Assembly (NCBI GenBank): GCA_030531555.1
Contig: JAUNNI010000005.1
Span: 5,248-54,956 of the forward strand
Source of the DNA: Eubacteriales bacterium
GTDB taxonomy: Bacteria > Bacillota > Clostridia > Lachnospirales > Lachnospiraceae
Length of the DNA: 49,709 nt
Direction: 5' to 3'
Shown here: piece by piece, positions 40,638 to 49,709 of the stretch
Numbering within the stretch: the stretch's first letter is position 1
How the letters are laid out: each line of letters starts with the position of its first letter
Translations under genes and position numbers: made by a program
The notes under the pieces: model-generated
Seen by the model: the letters and a program-made list of their open reading frames with translations, nothing else
The model's database searches: none
Told to the model about the DNA's origin: nothing

Positions 40638-42728
40638 ATGAGTAAACAGTTTTCTATGGAACTGGCAGGAAGAACCCTGACAGTTGAAATTGGCAAAGTT
40701 TGCGCACAGGCAAATGGCGCAGCACTTATGCGTTATGGCGACACTGTTGTTTTATCCACAGCAACAGCATCTGATAAACCACGTGATGGAATCGATTTCT
40801 TCCCACTTAGTGTAGAATTCGAAGAAAAAATGTATGCAGTAGGCCGCATTCCAGGTGGCTTCAACAAGAGAGAAGGAAAGGCTAGCGAACATGCAGTTCT
40901 TACTTCTCGTGTAATCGACCGTCCAATGCGTCCATTATTCCCTAAGGATTACCGCAATGATGTTACATTGAACAATATGGTTATGGCAGTTGATCCAGAA
41001 TGCTCCCCAGAAGTACTTGCTATGCTTGGCTCTTCTGTAGCAACATCCATCTCTGACATTCCATTTGATGGTCCAATCGCTGCAACAATCATTGGTCTTG
41101 TAGATGGTGAATTTGTTGTAAACCCTACATCAGATCAACAGTTAGTTTCTGATCTTTACCTTACTGTTGCTTCCACAGCAGAAAAAGTTATCATGATTGA
41201 AGCTGGTGCAAAAGAAGTACCAGAAGATAAAATGATTGAAGCAATTTTCAAGGCTCACGAAGTGAACCAGGAAGTGATCAAATTCATCCAGAAGATTGTT
41301 GATGAATGTGGTAAAGAAAAACATGAATACGAACATGTAGATACTCCAGAAGATCTCTGGGATGATATGGTTGCATTCATCACTCCAGAAGCCATGGAAG
41401 AAGCAGTATTTACAGATGTAAAACAGGTTCGTGAAGAAAATATCCGTCAGATTAAAGACAAATTAGCAGAACGTTATGAAGAAGAACATGAAGAATGGCT
41501 TCCACTCATTGACGATGCAGTTTATAAATTCCAGAAGAAGACAGTACGTAAGATGATCTTAAAAGATCACAAACGTCCAGACGGTCGTGGCATCACAGAA
41601 ATCCGTCCACTCTCCGCTGAAATCGATCTTCTTCCAAGAGTACATGGTTCTGGTATGTTCAAACGTGGACAGACTCAGATTATGACAATCACAACACTTG
41701 CTCCACTTTCCGAAGCACAGAAAATCGATGGAATCGATGCAAATGTTACATCCAAGAGATATATGCATCACTACAATTTCCCAAGCTACTCCGTAGGAGA
41801 AACAAAACCAAGCAGAGGTCCGGGACGTCGTGAAATCGGTCATGGTGCACTTGCTGAAAAAGCTCTTGTACCAGTACTTCCAAGTGAAGATGAATTCCCA
41901 TATGCAATCCGTACCGTATCTGAAACATTAGAATCCAACGGATCTACATCTCAGGCTTCTATCTGTGCATCTACACTTTCTCTTATGGCAGCAGGTGTAC
42001 CAATCAAAAAACCAGTAGCAGGTATCTCTACAGGTCTTGTAACAGGTGATACAGATGATGACTACATTGTACTTACTGATATCCAGGGTCTTGAAGACTT
42101 CTTCGGTGACATGGACTTTAAAGTAGCAGGTACTCATGATGGTATCACTGCAATCCAGATGGATATTAAGATTCATGGTCTTACACCAGCAATCATCAAA
42201 GAAGCGATTGCTAAGACAAAAGAAGCAAGAGAACATATCCTTACAAACGTTATGGAACCTGTAATTGCTCAGCCAAGAGAACACGTTGGTGAATTTGCTC
42301 CTAAGATTCAGCAGATTACAATTGATCCTGAGAAGATCAGCGAAGTAATTGGTAAACAGGGTAAAGTAATCAACAGTATTATTGATGAAACAGGTGTAAA
42401 AATTGATATCAATGATGAAGGACGTGTGGATGTATGTGGTGTTGATCAGGCTATGATCGATCGTGCCATCGAAATCATCCGTCTTATTGTAGAACCTGTG
42501 GAAGCTGGTCAGATTTACGAAGGTGAAGTTGTTCGTATTATGAATTTTGGTGCATTCGTTCAGCTTGCTCCAAACAAAGATGGTCTTGTACATATTTCTA
42601 AGCTTTCCAAGGAAAGAGTTGAAAAAGTAGAAGATGTTGTAAACATCGGTGACAAAGTTAAGGTAAAAGTTCTTGAAATCGATAAGATGGGAAGAATTAA
42701 CCTTGCATTACGTGAAATCATCAAATAA
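40638..42728 (+). CDS. pnp: Polynucleotide phosphorylase
   Basis: A 696-aa 3'-5' exoribonuclease. It has two RNase PH-like domains (about residues 10-210 and 310-530) with [20 protein letters not shown] and the second-core segments [15 protein letters not shown] and PPG-type loop [20 protein letters not shown]. The KH domain (about 553-610) shows [16 protein letters not shown] and the S1 domain (about 620-692) shows [17 protein letters not shown]. Full length, with AAGGAGG 9 nt upstream. It is monocistronic with a structured leader and terminator. Confidence 0.97.
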   Translation: MSKQFSMELAGRTLTVEIGKVCAQANGAALMRYGDTVVLSTATASDKPRDGIDFFPLSVEFEEKMYAVGRIPGGFNKREGKASEHAVLTSRVIDRPMRPLFPKDYRNDVTLNNMVMAVDPECSPEVLAMLGSSVATSISDIPFDGPIAATIIGLVDGEFVVNPTSDQQLVSDLYLTVASTAEKVIMIEAGAKEVPEDKMIEAIFKAHEVNQEVIKFIQKIVDECGKEKHEYEHVDTPEDLWDDMVAFITPEAMEEAVFTDVKQVREENIRQIKDKLAERYEEEHEEWLPLIDDAVYKFQKKTVRKMILKDHKRPDGRGITEIRPLSAEIDLLPRVHGSGMFKRGQTQIMTITTLAPLSEAQKIDGIDANVTSKRYMHHYNFPSYSVGETKPSRGPGRREIGHGALAEKALVPVLPSEDEFPYAIRTVSETLESNGSTSQASICASTLSLMAAGVPIKKPVAGISTGLVTGDTDDDYIVLTDIQGLEDFFGDMDFKVAGTHDGITAIQMDIKIHGLTPAIIKEAIAKTKEAREHILTNVMEPVIAQPREHVGEFAPKIQQITIDPEKISEVIGKQGKVINSIIDETGVKIDINDEGRVDVCGVDQAMIDRAIEIIRLIVEPVEAGQIYEGEVVRIMNFGAFVQLAPNKDGLVHISKLSKERVEKVEDVVNIGDKVKVKVLEIDKMGRINLALREIIK

Positions 42729-42756
42729 ACTCTGTAAAAGCATAAAGTAAGATTAG

Positions 42757-42800
42757 GCATCTTTGGCAATGGATTGATTCATTGCCGGGATGCTTTTTTA
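42757..42800 (+). terminator. Intrinsic terminator of pnp
   Basis: GCATC (42757-42761) and GGCAATG (42765-42771) pair with CATTGCC (42780-42786) and GATGC, then T6. Confidence 0.85.
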
Positions 42801-42879
42801 TTGCATTTATTTAAAATATGACCTTTTAGAAATAATTGTTTGTTATTTCAAAAAAAAACATATCTTTTTTGCAAAAATG

Positions 42880-42908
42880 TTGCCGAATGTGTGAAAAAAA
42901 TATATAAT
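42880..42908 (+). promoter_or_regulatory. SigA-like promoter of the HsdS/HsdM-like pair
   Basis: TTGCCG (42880-42885), 17-bp spacer, TATAAT (42903-42908), 34 bp before the GTG start. Confidence 0.7.
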
Positions 42909-42941
42909 GAAACTGTATAGGCACTAGAAGGGAGAAAGAAC

Positions 42942-43544
42942 GTGGAACTGAGATTGGAGCAAATCAGCCAGATTACACATGGCGTTGTTTTGAACCGAAT
43001 AAAATCAAAGATTCAAAATGAAGGGAAAGAATATCCTATTCTTACCATAAGCCAATTGATTGATGAAGAGAATGGTATTTCGGATTATGAGGTTTCTTCT
43101 GTTTTTGTTGACCCTAAAAAGGAAAAGAATCTTAATCTTGTAAAAGAACATTCGGTTGTCATTGGTCTCACTTCATTTCATCGTGCCGTTGTATTAGAAA
43201 AACAACATGTGGGTAAGATCATTACTTCGAACTTCGTTTCCATCGATTTCCGAAACGGAATTATGGATCCGTATTATTTTGCCTGGTATTTCAACGAACA
43301 TCCGGAGATTGAGAAACAGCGTCTCATCGCCATTCAGGGAAATTCTTCGGTAAAAGTACTTTCCATTCACATGATTCGACAGCTTCCAATCATATGTCCA
43401 GATCTGTCGACTCAGATGGCTATTGGTAAATTATATTATTATCAGAATAGAAAACAGTTGCTTCTCATGGAAAAAATGCGTTTGGAGCGGGAAGTTCGTA
43501 GCGAGGAGATTATGCAGCGTTTAAAACAATTTGAAGATGACTGA
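42942..43544 (+). CDS. Half-size HsdS-like protein (single target recognition domain)
   Basis: A 200-aa protein resembling half of a type I restriction-modification specificity subunit. It holds one target recognition domain (about residues 1-150; LTISQLIDEENGISDYEV, VVIGLTSFHRAVVLEKQHVG, NFVSIDFRN, DPYYFAWYF). The characteristic end SIHMIRQLPIICPDLSTQMA (about 146-165) follows, then a helical arm (about 166-200). Full HsdS subunits carry two such units; this one could dimerise. The GTG start at 42942 follows GGGAG. Its stop overlaps or abuts the HsdM-like start. No hsdR gene is nearby. Confidence 0.8.
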   Translation: MELRLEQISQITHGVVLNRIKSKIQNEGKEYPILTISQLIDEENGISDYEVSSVFVDPKKEKNLNLVKEHSVVIGLTSFHRAVVLEKQHVGKIITSNFVSIDFRNGIMDPYYFAWYFNEHPEIEKQRLIAIQGNSSVKVLSIHMIRQLPIICPDLSTQMAIGKLYYYQNRKQLLLMEKMRLEREVRSEEIMQRLKQFEDD

Positions 43545-43554
43545 GGAATGGATG

Positions 43555-44940
43555 ATGGACGAGAAAGAAATGAAATATCAGTTTATGACCATTCTCACAG
43601 AGACTCATCCGGGATTGACTTTTGAAGAGTACAGAGATTGCTGTATTTTTCTTTTATTTTTTCAATACCTGTGTTTGAGATATGATGATAGACTTGATGA
43701 AGAATACAAATTAAATATGATGGTTCGTTTGGCTATTCGCGGTAAGTTGCAGATGGATTCTTTTCTGCGTTTTCTTCAGAATACTTCTGCTCAGTTGCAT
43801 CTGTATTGTTCAGATTTTTACCTGACAGATTTCTCATTCTACAAACAGCTTCTTGATGTTCAGCCTTTGGAGAAGCAGAAAAGTTATGCCAGATTTTTCC
43901 GTAAAATTATTAAAAAGATAGAGGCATGGGAGAAAGAAGAATGTCTTTATGAGTGTTATCCGGCGTGTTTTGAAGCTTTAGTACAGGAATTTGCATCCAT
44001 GAAAAAAGATACTGCCATTCCGGCAAACATCGTGGAATTGTATCAGGCTTTTGGTGGTGAACATCTGAGAAAAGATGGTATCAGCGTTTTTCAGCCAGAA
44101 TTTCGCTATGGAACATTACTTAGAGCTGTTGTGGGAGATTCCAGTCAACCGAAGCTTTTTGGTTATGAGAAAAGTGACGAATATATCGAATATATGACCA
44201 TGCTTTCTTTCATGTACGAAATACCGAAAGAACAGTGGTTTTTTGTAGATCAAAAACAGTGGCTTGGGACAAAACATTTCCTCGGAAAAGCAGATCGGGT
44301 TTGTATTTACATGCCGGACGGTGTGGAGGCAGGAGATTATCTGACTGCGGAAGAAGAAAATAAAATGGTAAAGAAATTGTTCAATCTTCGAACCAAGGGA
44401 GAACTGCCGCTTCTTCTTTCTGCATTTCCAATCTTGAAAGAGGATGGAGATCTTATGGCGATTCTTCCAAGTGCCCTGCTCTATCGAGAGGGAAAAGAAG
44501 CACAGGTAAGAAAATATTTGGTAGAAGACATGAATTGTTTAGATACCATTGTACTTTTGCCAGATTCTGTATTTCCGTCTCTTGGGCAGCAAGAAGTATT
44601 TCTTTATATAAAGAAGAATCGTAAGCAGAAGGATATCATGTTTTTTGATTGTTCTACTTGTGATTCTTTTGACAGTGATTTGATCAAAGAAATCAAAAAG
44701 GCCAGAAAAAGTCGTAAAGATGTTACCGGTTTTTGTAGCTGTGTTCAGCAGGAGGAGATTCAGGAGAATGATTACAATCTGAATCTGCCAAGATATATAA
44801 AGCAGGTTGTAGGCTTTGAGGTTGTTGATATCAATGAAAAGCGAAAACGAATTGCGGAGATTGAACAGGAATTAAAAGAGATTGATCAGCGGATTGAAAT
44901 GTATCGCTGCGATTTAGAATTAGATCGTTTTGTTCGATAA
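43555..44940 (+). CDS. HsdM-like protein lacking methyltransferase motifs
   Basis: A protein of about 461 aa that keeps the HsdM scaffold. It has an N-terminal helical domain (FEEYRDCCIFLLFFQYL, about 23-39), a central Rossmann-like part and the C-terminal block GDLMAILPSALLYREGKEAQ (298-317) with VLLPDSVFPSLGQ. The HsdM tail YNLNLPRY (407-414) and a coiled coil end the protein. At the SAM motif, where HsdM has DPxCGSG, it reads FQPEFRYG (179-186); at the NPPF/Y motif it reads CIYMPDG (250-256). It is probably catalytically dead. The start is uncertain: 43555 has GAGGA 7 nt upstream, while 43552, 43537 (ATG) and 43531 (TTG) are alternatives. It is translationally coupled to the HsdS-like gene, with ftsK 171 nt downstream. 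Confidence 0.78.
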   Translation: MDEKEMKYQFMTILTETHPGLTFEEYRDCCIFLLFFQYLCLRYDDRLDEEYKLNMMVRLAIRGKLQMDSFLRFLQNTSAQLHLYCSDFYLTDFSFYKQLLDVQPLEKQKSYARFFRKIIKKIEAWEKEECLYECYPACFEALVQEFASMKKDTAIPANIVELYQAFGGEHLRKDGISVFQPEFRYGTLLRAVVGDSSQPKLFGYEKSDEYIEYMTMLSFMYEIPKEQWFFVDQKQWLGTKHFLGKADRVCIYMPDGVEAGDYLTAEEENKMVKKLFNLRTKGELPLLLSAFPILKEDGDLMAILPSALLYREGKEAQVRKYLVEDMNCLDTIVLLPDSVFPSLGQQEVFLYIKKNRKQKDIMFFDCSTCDSFDSDLIKEIKKARKSRKDVTGFCSCVQQEEIQENDYNLNLPRYIKQVVGFEVVDINEKRKRIAEIEQELKEIDQRIEMYRCDLELDRFVR

Positions 44941-44967
44941 AATCAAATTATATATTGAATTTCTAGA

Positions 44968-45005
44968 AAAAGTGCTTGTTATTTTATTAAAAAACAAGCA
45001 CTTTT
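44968..45005 (+). terminator. Intrinsic terminator of the HsdS/HsdM-like pair
   Basis: AAAAGTGCTTGTT (44968-44980) pairs with AACAAGCACTTTT (44993-45005), 13 bp perfect, followed by a T-rich stretch. Confidence 0.85.
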
Positions 45006-45030
45006 CATCTTTTGTTTTTTGTGTTATGAT
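45002..45030 (+). promoter_or_regulatory. Promoter of ftsK
   Basis: TTTTCA (45002-45007), 17-bp spacer, TATGAT (45025-45030) with an extended -10 TGT; the -35 box overlaps the preceding terminator arm. Confidence 0.5.
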
Positions 45031-45111
45031 TAATATCGACTTAAAATGTAATGAAATATAGAGTAGTTGATAAAGAACTGTATCTTTGAATAGATAGAAA
45101 AGAGGAATAAT

Positions 45112-47994
45112 ATGGCGAATCAGACCAACAGAAAACGTCGTAGTGCCAATAGCAAAAAGAAGACCAATGCTTCAAAGACGAAAAACACTGCGAAAAAATC
45201 AAGGAAAAAAACTGGCACTTCACAGAGACGAAATACATCTGCTACCAAGAAAGTTTCCAGCAAAAAGCCTGTGAATAAAAATACAAAACAACAACTGTCG
45301 GAAGAAAATGTAAATATGCGAGTGGAGATTCCTATCGTTGCGTCTTTCTTTGTGATGCTTCTATTGATGCTAAGTAATTTTGGCATTTGTGGCACGGCAG
45401 GAAACATTTTGAGCAGCTTTTTCTTTGGACTGTTTGGATGTGTACAATATGTGATGCCTATGGTGGCTTTTGTTGCCATTTGTGTTCTTTTGATTAACGA
45501 ATACAGTGGCCTGGCTATGAAAAAATGTCTGGCAGCTTTTCTATTTCTGATGATGGTTTCAGGATATGTTCAGCTGATGAAACAGACGGGCAGTAATGAC
45601 ATTTACCAGCTTTTTGCCATCGGAATCAAAGATCGTCTGACAGGTGGTATCATTGGTGGAGGATTTGCCTGCCTTTTAAAAAGATGGTTTGGTATGATAG
45701 GAGCAGGACTGATCATGGCCTGCATCACTATTTTATCATTGATCATGCTGACACAGAGATCGGTAGTGGAATTCTTTAGAAAATGGTTTGGCATAATTCA
45801 GAATGCTTTAGGAGAACGTAATACTTCTCGTCCTGTTAAAGAAACAAAGAGACGAAAAACATTAGAAGACAGAGAACGTGAAAAACAGTGTGAGGACAAA
45901 GTTAAAAAACTAGAAGAAGAGAAACTTCAAGCCCGTCTTAGAAGAAAAATGGAGAAAAAGGAAGAGAAAGAAGTGGCTGCTTCTGCAGATTTCAAAGTAC
46001 CAACCTTTAAGCCATCCGACGAAGTGAAACACAAGGATTCTGTGAAAGAACTTCACCCGGAAATCTATCCATTTACTCAGGAAGACGGACAGACAGATCC
46101 ATTTAAAGGAGAATTGGATCTGACGGCATTTTCTTTTAATAGTGGAAAGAGTTCTGAAGAATATCGAAAAGAAGTGCAGGAACATATTCAGTTTGGAGAG
46201 GCTTTGGAGAAACAGATTGAAGAAGCCAGCCACAGTATTAGCTCAAAAGGAATGCGAGAAATCGAGCATTCGGATGAGGATTATGTTGTAACAGTGGAGG
46301 ATGGATTTGAAGAGGATCCGGCGTATGACATTTTCCCATCGATTGATGAAGAATACGGTCCGGCGAAAATCGATTCTCAGGATTCTGAAGAAGTGACTAC
46401 AGACGAAATCGTTTTTGAAGCCGATGATGTGGTGGAAAGCGATATCATTATCCACAAGGAAGAAAAAAAACCAGAAGAAAATGAAAAGAAGAAAAACGAT
46501 GCTTTTTTCAGTGTGAAAAAGGCAGAGGGGGCTGACTATACATTTCCACCTCTAAGCCTCTTGCAGGCAGGAGAAAGAAAATCGGATGTCAATCATGATG
46601 AGGCATTGAAGAATACCGCAATCAAATTACAGGAGACTTTGCGCAGCTTTGGAGTAAATGTAAAGATTACCGATATCAGTTTTGGGCCAACGGTAACCCG
46701 TTATGAGATGGTACCGGAGCAGGGAACAAAGGTAAGTAAGATTGTTTCTTTGACGGATGATATCAAATTGAATCTGGCAGCCGAGGATATTCGTATTGAA
46801 GCTCCAATTCCGGGAAAATCTGCCATTGGTATCGAGGTGCCAAATAAAGATACCCTGACGGTTCATTTCCGTGAGCTTATTGACAGTAAGAGATTCCGTG
46901 ATTTCCGCTCTAAGCTTGCTTTTGCAGTAGGTAAAGACATCGGAGGGCAGACTGTAATCTCCGATATTGCCAAAATGCCTCACCTTTTGATTGCTGGTGC
47001 CACTGGCTCCGGTAAGTCTGTATGCATTAACACTTTGATCATGAGTATCTTATATAAAGCCAGACCAGATGAGGTAAAATTGATCATGATTGATCCAAAG
47101 ATGGTGGAACTTAGTATTTACAATGGTATTCCTCATCTTTTGATTCCGGTTGTCACAGATCCAAAGAAGGCATCCGGTGCTTTAAACTGGGCTGTTGCGG
47201 AAATGACAGACAGATACAATCGCTTCACCGAAGTTGGTGTTCGTAATATTGCAGGTTATAATGATAAGATCCAACATCTGGAAAAAAGTGGTGAAGTAGA
47301 GGCAGGTAAATTAAAGCCAATGCCGCAGATTGTAGTCATCATCGACGAACTTGCAGATCTTATGATGGTTGCACCTGGTGAGGTAGAAGATGCCATTGTT
47401 CGCCTTTCTCAGCTTGCCAGAGCTGCGGGTATCCACCTTGTTATTGCAACACAGAGACCATCGGTTAATGTTATTACTGGTTTGATCAAAGCAAATGTGC
47501 CATCCAGAATTGCGTTTGCAGTATCCTCTGGTGTGGATAGTCGAACCATCATTGATATGAATGGAGCGGAAAAACTGTTAGGAAAAGGTGATATGCTTTT
47601 CTTCCCGGCGGGTTCTTCCAAGCCAAGCCGTGTACAGGGAGCCTTTATCTCCGATGATGAGATTTTCTCTGTAGTAGAATTTTTAAAGGAAAATGAAACA
47701 ATAATTGAATACGATAATACGATTGAAGAATCCATCGCAAAATCCAGTACCTCAAAATCGAGCGCTATGGACCGCGATGAGTATTTTGAAGATGCTGCAC
47801 GTTTCATTATGGAAAAAGAAAAAGCCAGCATCGGCATGCTGCAAAGAATGTTTAAAATCGGTTTTAACCGTGCAGCCAGAATCATGGATCAGCTGGCGGA
47901 AGCTGGAATTGTAGGACCGGAGGAAGGGACAAAACCAAGAAAAATCCTCATGAGTCCAGAACAGCTGGAAGAGTATTTTGAAGAATATTTGTAA
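45112..47994 (+). CDS. ftsK: DNA translocase FtsK/SpoIIIE
   Basis: A 960-aa membrane-anchored DNA pump. It has a highly basic N-terminus (about 1-60), four membrane helices (about 70-220), a long acidic/charged linker (about 225-500), and the motor. The motor carries Walker [10 protein letters not shown] (about 628-636), Walker [13 protein letters not shown], and [20 protein letters not shown]. The C-terminal winged-helix gamma domain (about 890-960; [20 protein letters not shown]) reads orientation sequences that direct pumping. It acts at the division or sporulation septum to clear trapped chromosome. It follows the HsdS/HsdM-like pair and precedes folD. Confidence 0.96.
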   Translation: MANQTNRKRRSANSKKKTNASKTKNTAKKSRKKTGTSQRRNTSATKKVSSKKPVNKNTKQQLSEENVNMRVEIPIVASFFVMLLLMLSNFGICGTAGNILSSFFFGLFGCVQYVMPMVAFVAICVLLINEYSGLAMKKCLAAFLFLMMVSGYVQLMKQTGSNDIYQLFAIGIKDRLTGGIIGGGFACLLKRWFGMIGAGLIMACITILSLIMLTQRSVVEFFRKWFGIIQNALGERNTSRPVKETKRRKTLEDREREKQCEDKVKKLEEEKLQARLRRKMEKKEEKEVAASADFKVPTFKPSDEVKHKDSVKELHPEIYPFTQEDGQTDPFKGELDLTAFSFNSGKSSEEYRKEVQEHIQFGEALEKQIEEASHSISSKGMREIEHSDEDYVVTVEDGFEEDPAYDIFPSIDEEYGPAKIDSQDSEEVTTDEIVFEADDVVESDIIIHKEEKKPEENEKKKNDAFFSVKKAEGADYTFPPLSLLQAGERKSDVNHDEALKNTAIKLQETLRSFGVNVKITDISFGPTVTRYEMVPEQGTKVSKIVSLTDDIKLNLAAEDIRIEAPIPGKSAIGIEVPNKDTLTVHFRELIDSKRFRDFRSKLAFAVGKDIGGQTVISDIAKMPHLLIAGATGSGKSVCINTLIMSILYKARPDEVKLIMIDPKMVELSIYNGIPHLLIPVVTDPKKASGALNWAVAEMTDRYNRFTEVGVRNIAGYNDKIQHLEKSGEVEAGKLKPMPQIVVIIDELADLMMVAPGEVEDAIVRLSQLARAAGIHLVIATQRPSVNVITGLIKANVPSRIAFAVSSGVDSRTIIDMNGAEKLLGKGDMLFFPAGSSKPSRVQGAFISDDEIFSVVEFLKENETIIEYDNTIEESIAKSSTSKSSAMDRDEYFEDAARFIMEKEKASIGMLQRMFKIGFNRAARIMDQLAEAGIVGPEEGTKPRKILMSPEQLEEYFEEYL

Positions 47995-48057
47995 AAAATT
48001 AATGCTTTACTAATAAGATTTTTTGCGATATTATTAATTATCTTTGGTCGTTTTTCT

Positions 48058-48090
48058 AAAAGGGATAGATCAGGGGGCTATCCCTTTTTT
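48058..48090 (+). terminator. Intrinsic terminator of ftsK
   Basis: AAAGGGATAG (to 48068) pairs with CTATCCCTTT (from 48078), 9-nt loop, then T-run. Confidence 0.9.
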
Positions 48091-48143
48091 GGACCAGATT
48101 AATATATTGTTCGAAGCATTATGCTTCAGGAAAAGAGGATGAT

Positions 48144-48989
48144 ATGGCTTACATTATTGATGGTAAGAAGATTTCTTCCGAGATTAAAGAAGAATTAAAA
48201 GAGACAGTTGCTCAGTTAAAAGAGGATGGTGTTTCTGCATGCCTTGCAGTAATTCAGGTTGGCAATGATCCAGCTTCCTCCGTATATGTTGGCAATAAGA
48301 AAAAGGCCTGTGCATTTATTGGGATTGATTCCAAATCCTATGAACTTCCGGAAGAAACTACCCAGGAAGAATTATTAGGACTGATTGATGAATTAAATCA
48401 GGATCCTGCAGTGGATGGAATTCTTGTTCAGCTTCCAATTCCTGCTCATATGGATGAAAAAGAAGTCATCCATGCAATCTCTCCAGCGAAAGACGTAGAT
48501 GGTTTCCATCCTCAGAGTGTGGGAGCTCTCTCCATTGGAGAAGAAGGATTTGTATCCTGTACCCCAGCTGGGATTATTCAACTTTTAAAACGTTCCAATA
48601 TTGAGATTGAAGGAAAAGAATGTGTTGTAGTTGGACGTAGTAATATTGTTGGAAAACCAATGGCAATGCTTCTTTTACGTGAAAATGGAACCGTGACAAT
48701 TTGTCACTCCAGAACAAAGGATCTTCGCGAAGTGTGTAAACGTGCAGATATTCTTGTTGCAGCAATCGGTAAACCTAGATTTTTTGATGACAGTTATGTA
48801 AAAGATGGCGCAGTTGTGATCGACGTTGGAATTCATCGAGGCGAAGATGGAAAGCTTTGCGGCGATGTCGATTATGCAAAGGTAGTGGATAAAGTTTCTG
48901 CCATCACACCAGTTCCTGGCGGAGTAGGTCCTATGACCATCGCTATGCTGATGAACAACTGTGTGGAAGCAGCAAAAAGGAAAAGATAA
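48144..48989 (+). CDS. folD: Methylenetetrahydrofolate dehydrogenase/methenyltetrahydrofolate cyclohydrolase
   Basis: A 281-aa bifunctional enzyme of one-carbon metabolism that interconverts 5,10-methylene- and 10-formyl-tetrahydrofolate. It shows VGNDPASSVYVGNKKKAC (about residues 40-57; Tyr and Lys are catalytic), DGILVQLPIPAHM (about 94-106), PAKDVDGFHP, VVVGRSNIVGKPMAMLLL (about 162-179) and the C-terminal TPVPGGVGPMTIAMLM. The 10-formyl product would feed the AICAR transformylase found elsewhere in this window. It sits directly against rimO with no intergenic bases. Confidence 0.96.
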   Translation: MAYIIDGKKISSEIKEELKETVAQLKEDGVSACLAVIQVGNDPASSVYVGNKKKACAFIGIDSKSYELPEETTQEELLGLIDELNQDPAVDGILVQLPIPAHMDEKEVIHAISPAKDVDGFHPQSVGALSIGEEGFVSCTPAGIIQLLKRSNIEIEGKECVVVGRSNIVGKPMAMLLLRENGTVTICHSRTKDLREVCKRADILVAAIGKPRFFDDSYVKDGAVVIDVGIHRGEDGKLCGDVDYAKVVDKVSAITPVPGGVGPMTIAMLMNNCVEAAKRKR

Positions 48990-49709
48990 ATGAGAAATGT
49001 ATTGTTTATTTCTTTGGGATGTGACAAGAATCTGGTGGATAGTGAAAAAATGCTTGGTCTTTTAAAAGAAAGTGGCTACCAGATTGTGGAAGAAGAAGCA
49101 GAGGCGGATGCCATAGTAGTAAATACCTGCTGTTTTATCCATGATGCCAAAGAAGAAAGTATTGAGACAATCCTTGACATGGCCAGATGGAAAGAAGAGG
49201 GACGTCTTAAGGTTCTGCTTATTACAGGATGTCTTGCGCAGCGTTATGCACAGGAGATCGAGGAAGCAATTCCTGAAGTGGATGCTGTGATTGGTACCAC
49301 AGGTTATGGAGAGATTGTTTCCGTCATGAACCAGTTATTTGAAAAGAAAGAAGAAGGGCTTGTGACATATTGTCCAGATATTGATCTGCTTCCTCCTTCT
49401 TTTACAGATAAGCGTGTTGTCACAACAGGCGGCTACACTGCTTATCTTAAAATTGCAGAAGGCTGTAACAAACGTTGTACCTACTGCATCATTCCATATA
49501 TTCGCGGACATTATCGTAGTTTCCCTATGGAGGATCTTGTGGAAGAAGCGAAGATTCTTGCAGCAGATGGTGTGAAAGAACTGATTCTTATCGCTCAGGA
49601 AACTACGGTATATGGTGTGGACCTTTATGGAAAGAAGGCACTTCCAGAGCTTTTACATAAGCTGTGTGCCATAAATGATCTGGAATGGATCCGTATTCTC
49701 TACTGCTAT
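48990..49709 (+). CDS. rimO: Ribosomal protein S12 methylthiotransferase RimO (3' end outside window)
   Basis: The first 240 residues of a radical-SAM methylthiotransferase that modifies an aspartate of ribosomal protein S12. The N-terminal UPF0004 domain starts LFISLGCDKNLVDSEKMLG, with Cys residues at LGC, VVNTCCF and TGC that hold one iron-sulfur cluster. The radical SAM motif is EGCNKRCTYCIIPYIRG (CxxxCxxC, about residues 157-165). The sequence DKNLVDSE with GCxKN favours RimO over MiaB. The reading frame is open to the window end. The ATG immediately follows the folD stop, with AAAAAGG upstream. Confidence 0.93.
   Translation, partial: MRNVLFISLGCDKNLVDSEKMLGLLKESGYQIVEEEAEADAIVVNTCCFIHDAKEESIETILDMARWKEEGRLKVLLITGCLAQRYAQEIEEAIPEVDAVIGTTGYGEIVSVMNQLFEKKEEGLVTYCPDIDLLPPSFTDKRVVTTGGYTAYLKIAEGCNKRCTYCIIPYIRGHYRSFPMEDLVEEAKILAADGVKELILIAQETTVYGVDLYGKKALPELLHKLCAINDLEWIRILYCY

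Noticed and set aside
41928-42593. Long antisense frame of 221 codons within pnp
   Set aside because: It is the shadow of a codon-biased gene, is rich in Cys/Phe/Asn and lacks a ribosome binding site.
42942-44940. A working type I restriction-modification system
   Set aside because: There is no hsdR, HsdS is half size and the HsdM-like protein lacks the SAM and NPPF motifs.
1-49709. CRISPR arrays, tRNA or rRNA genes
   Set aside because: No regularly spaced short repeats and no recognisable tRNA T-arm/acceptor patterns or rRNA sequences were seen on reading the window.

Overview
The window reads as a chromosomal segment of a low-GC Gram-positive gut anaerobe, most likely a member of the Lachnospiraceae (Clostridia). 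This rests on protein character (PPi-type phosphofructokinase, split purine-cyclohydrolase genes, EFR1-type flavodoxin-ferredoxin, DUF4125/DUF4037/DUF1015 proteins, a SpoIIIE/FtsK translocase), strong AGGAGG ribosome binding sites, and SigA-like promoters that almost all have 17-bp spacers. I see no tRNA, rRNA, CRISPR array, prophage or intact insertion sequence.

Layout. 1-6.2 kb is an accessory-looking stretch: an AraC-type response regulator with a substituted phosphoacceptor, a two-gene leftward operon (a resolvase-like domain without its catalytic serine, then a TPR-nucleotidyltransferase-like protein), a divergent DUF4125-PfpI pair, a single orphan microcompartment shell gene with its own promoter, and a DUF4097 protein. 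6.2-12.6 kb is a cobalamin-riboswitch-controlled Opp/Dpp/Nik-type ABC importer (permease, permease, lipoprotein, ATPase, ATPase). 12.7-18 kb holds a teichoic-acid-type glycerophosphotransferase, a membrane-anchored coiled-coil protein, phosphotransacetylase, and a lipoprotein-CYTH gene pair. 18.2-22.5 kb holds a PurO-like IMP cyclohydrolase with a stand-alone AICAR transformylase, a small XRE regulator operon with twin operators, and aroA. 22.8-29.7 kb holds an EF-G paralogue with altered GTPase motifs, hom-lysC, dCMP deaminase and infC-rpmI-rplT with a structured leader and an AUU start for infC. 29.8-35 kb has two cell-envelope proteins, an ABC-F ATPase and a DUF1015 protein. 35-35.8 kb is a convergent intergenic region with two near-identical 251-bp tandem repeats and a third long palindrome. 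35.8-42.7 kb has pfp, a DacF-like carboxypeptidase with an S-layer homology segment, an EFR1 protein, luxS and pnp (with a long leader hairpin). 42.9-49.7 kb has a half-size HsdS-like and a motif-less HsdM-like gene pair directly upstream of ftsK, then folD and a 3'-truncated rimO.

Most promising for novelty are: (1) the HsdS-half/HsdM-like pair, which keeps the type I methyltransferase scaffold but appears to have lost both the SAM-binding and NPPF catalytic motifs, has no hsdR, and sits next to ftsK; (2) the tandem 251-bp hairpin repeats, where every departure from perfect pairing is a G:U wobble if read as + strand RNA, suggesting selection on a + strand transcript; (3) the orphan BMC shell gene; and (4) the B12-riboswitch-controlled Opp-type importer. 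All functional statements are from sequence reading and family knowledge; no searches were run.
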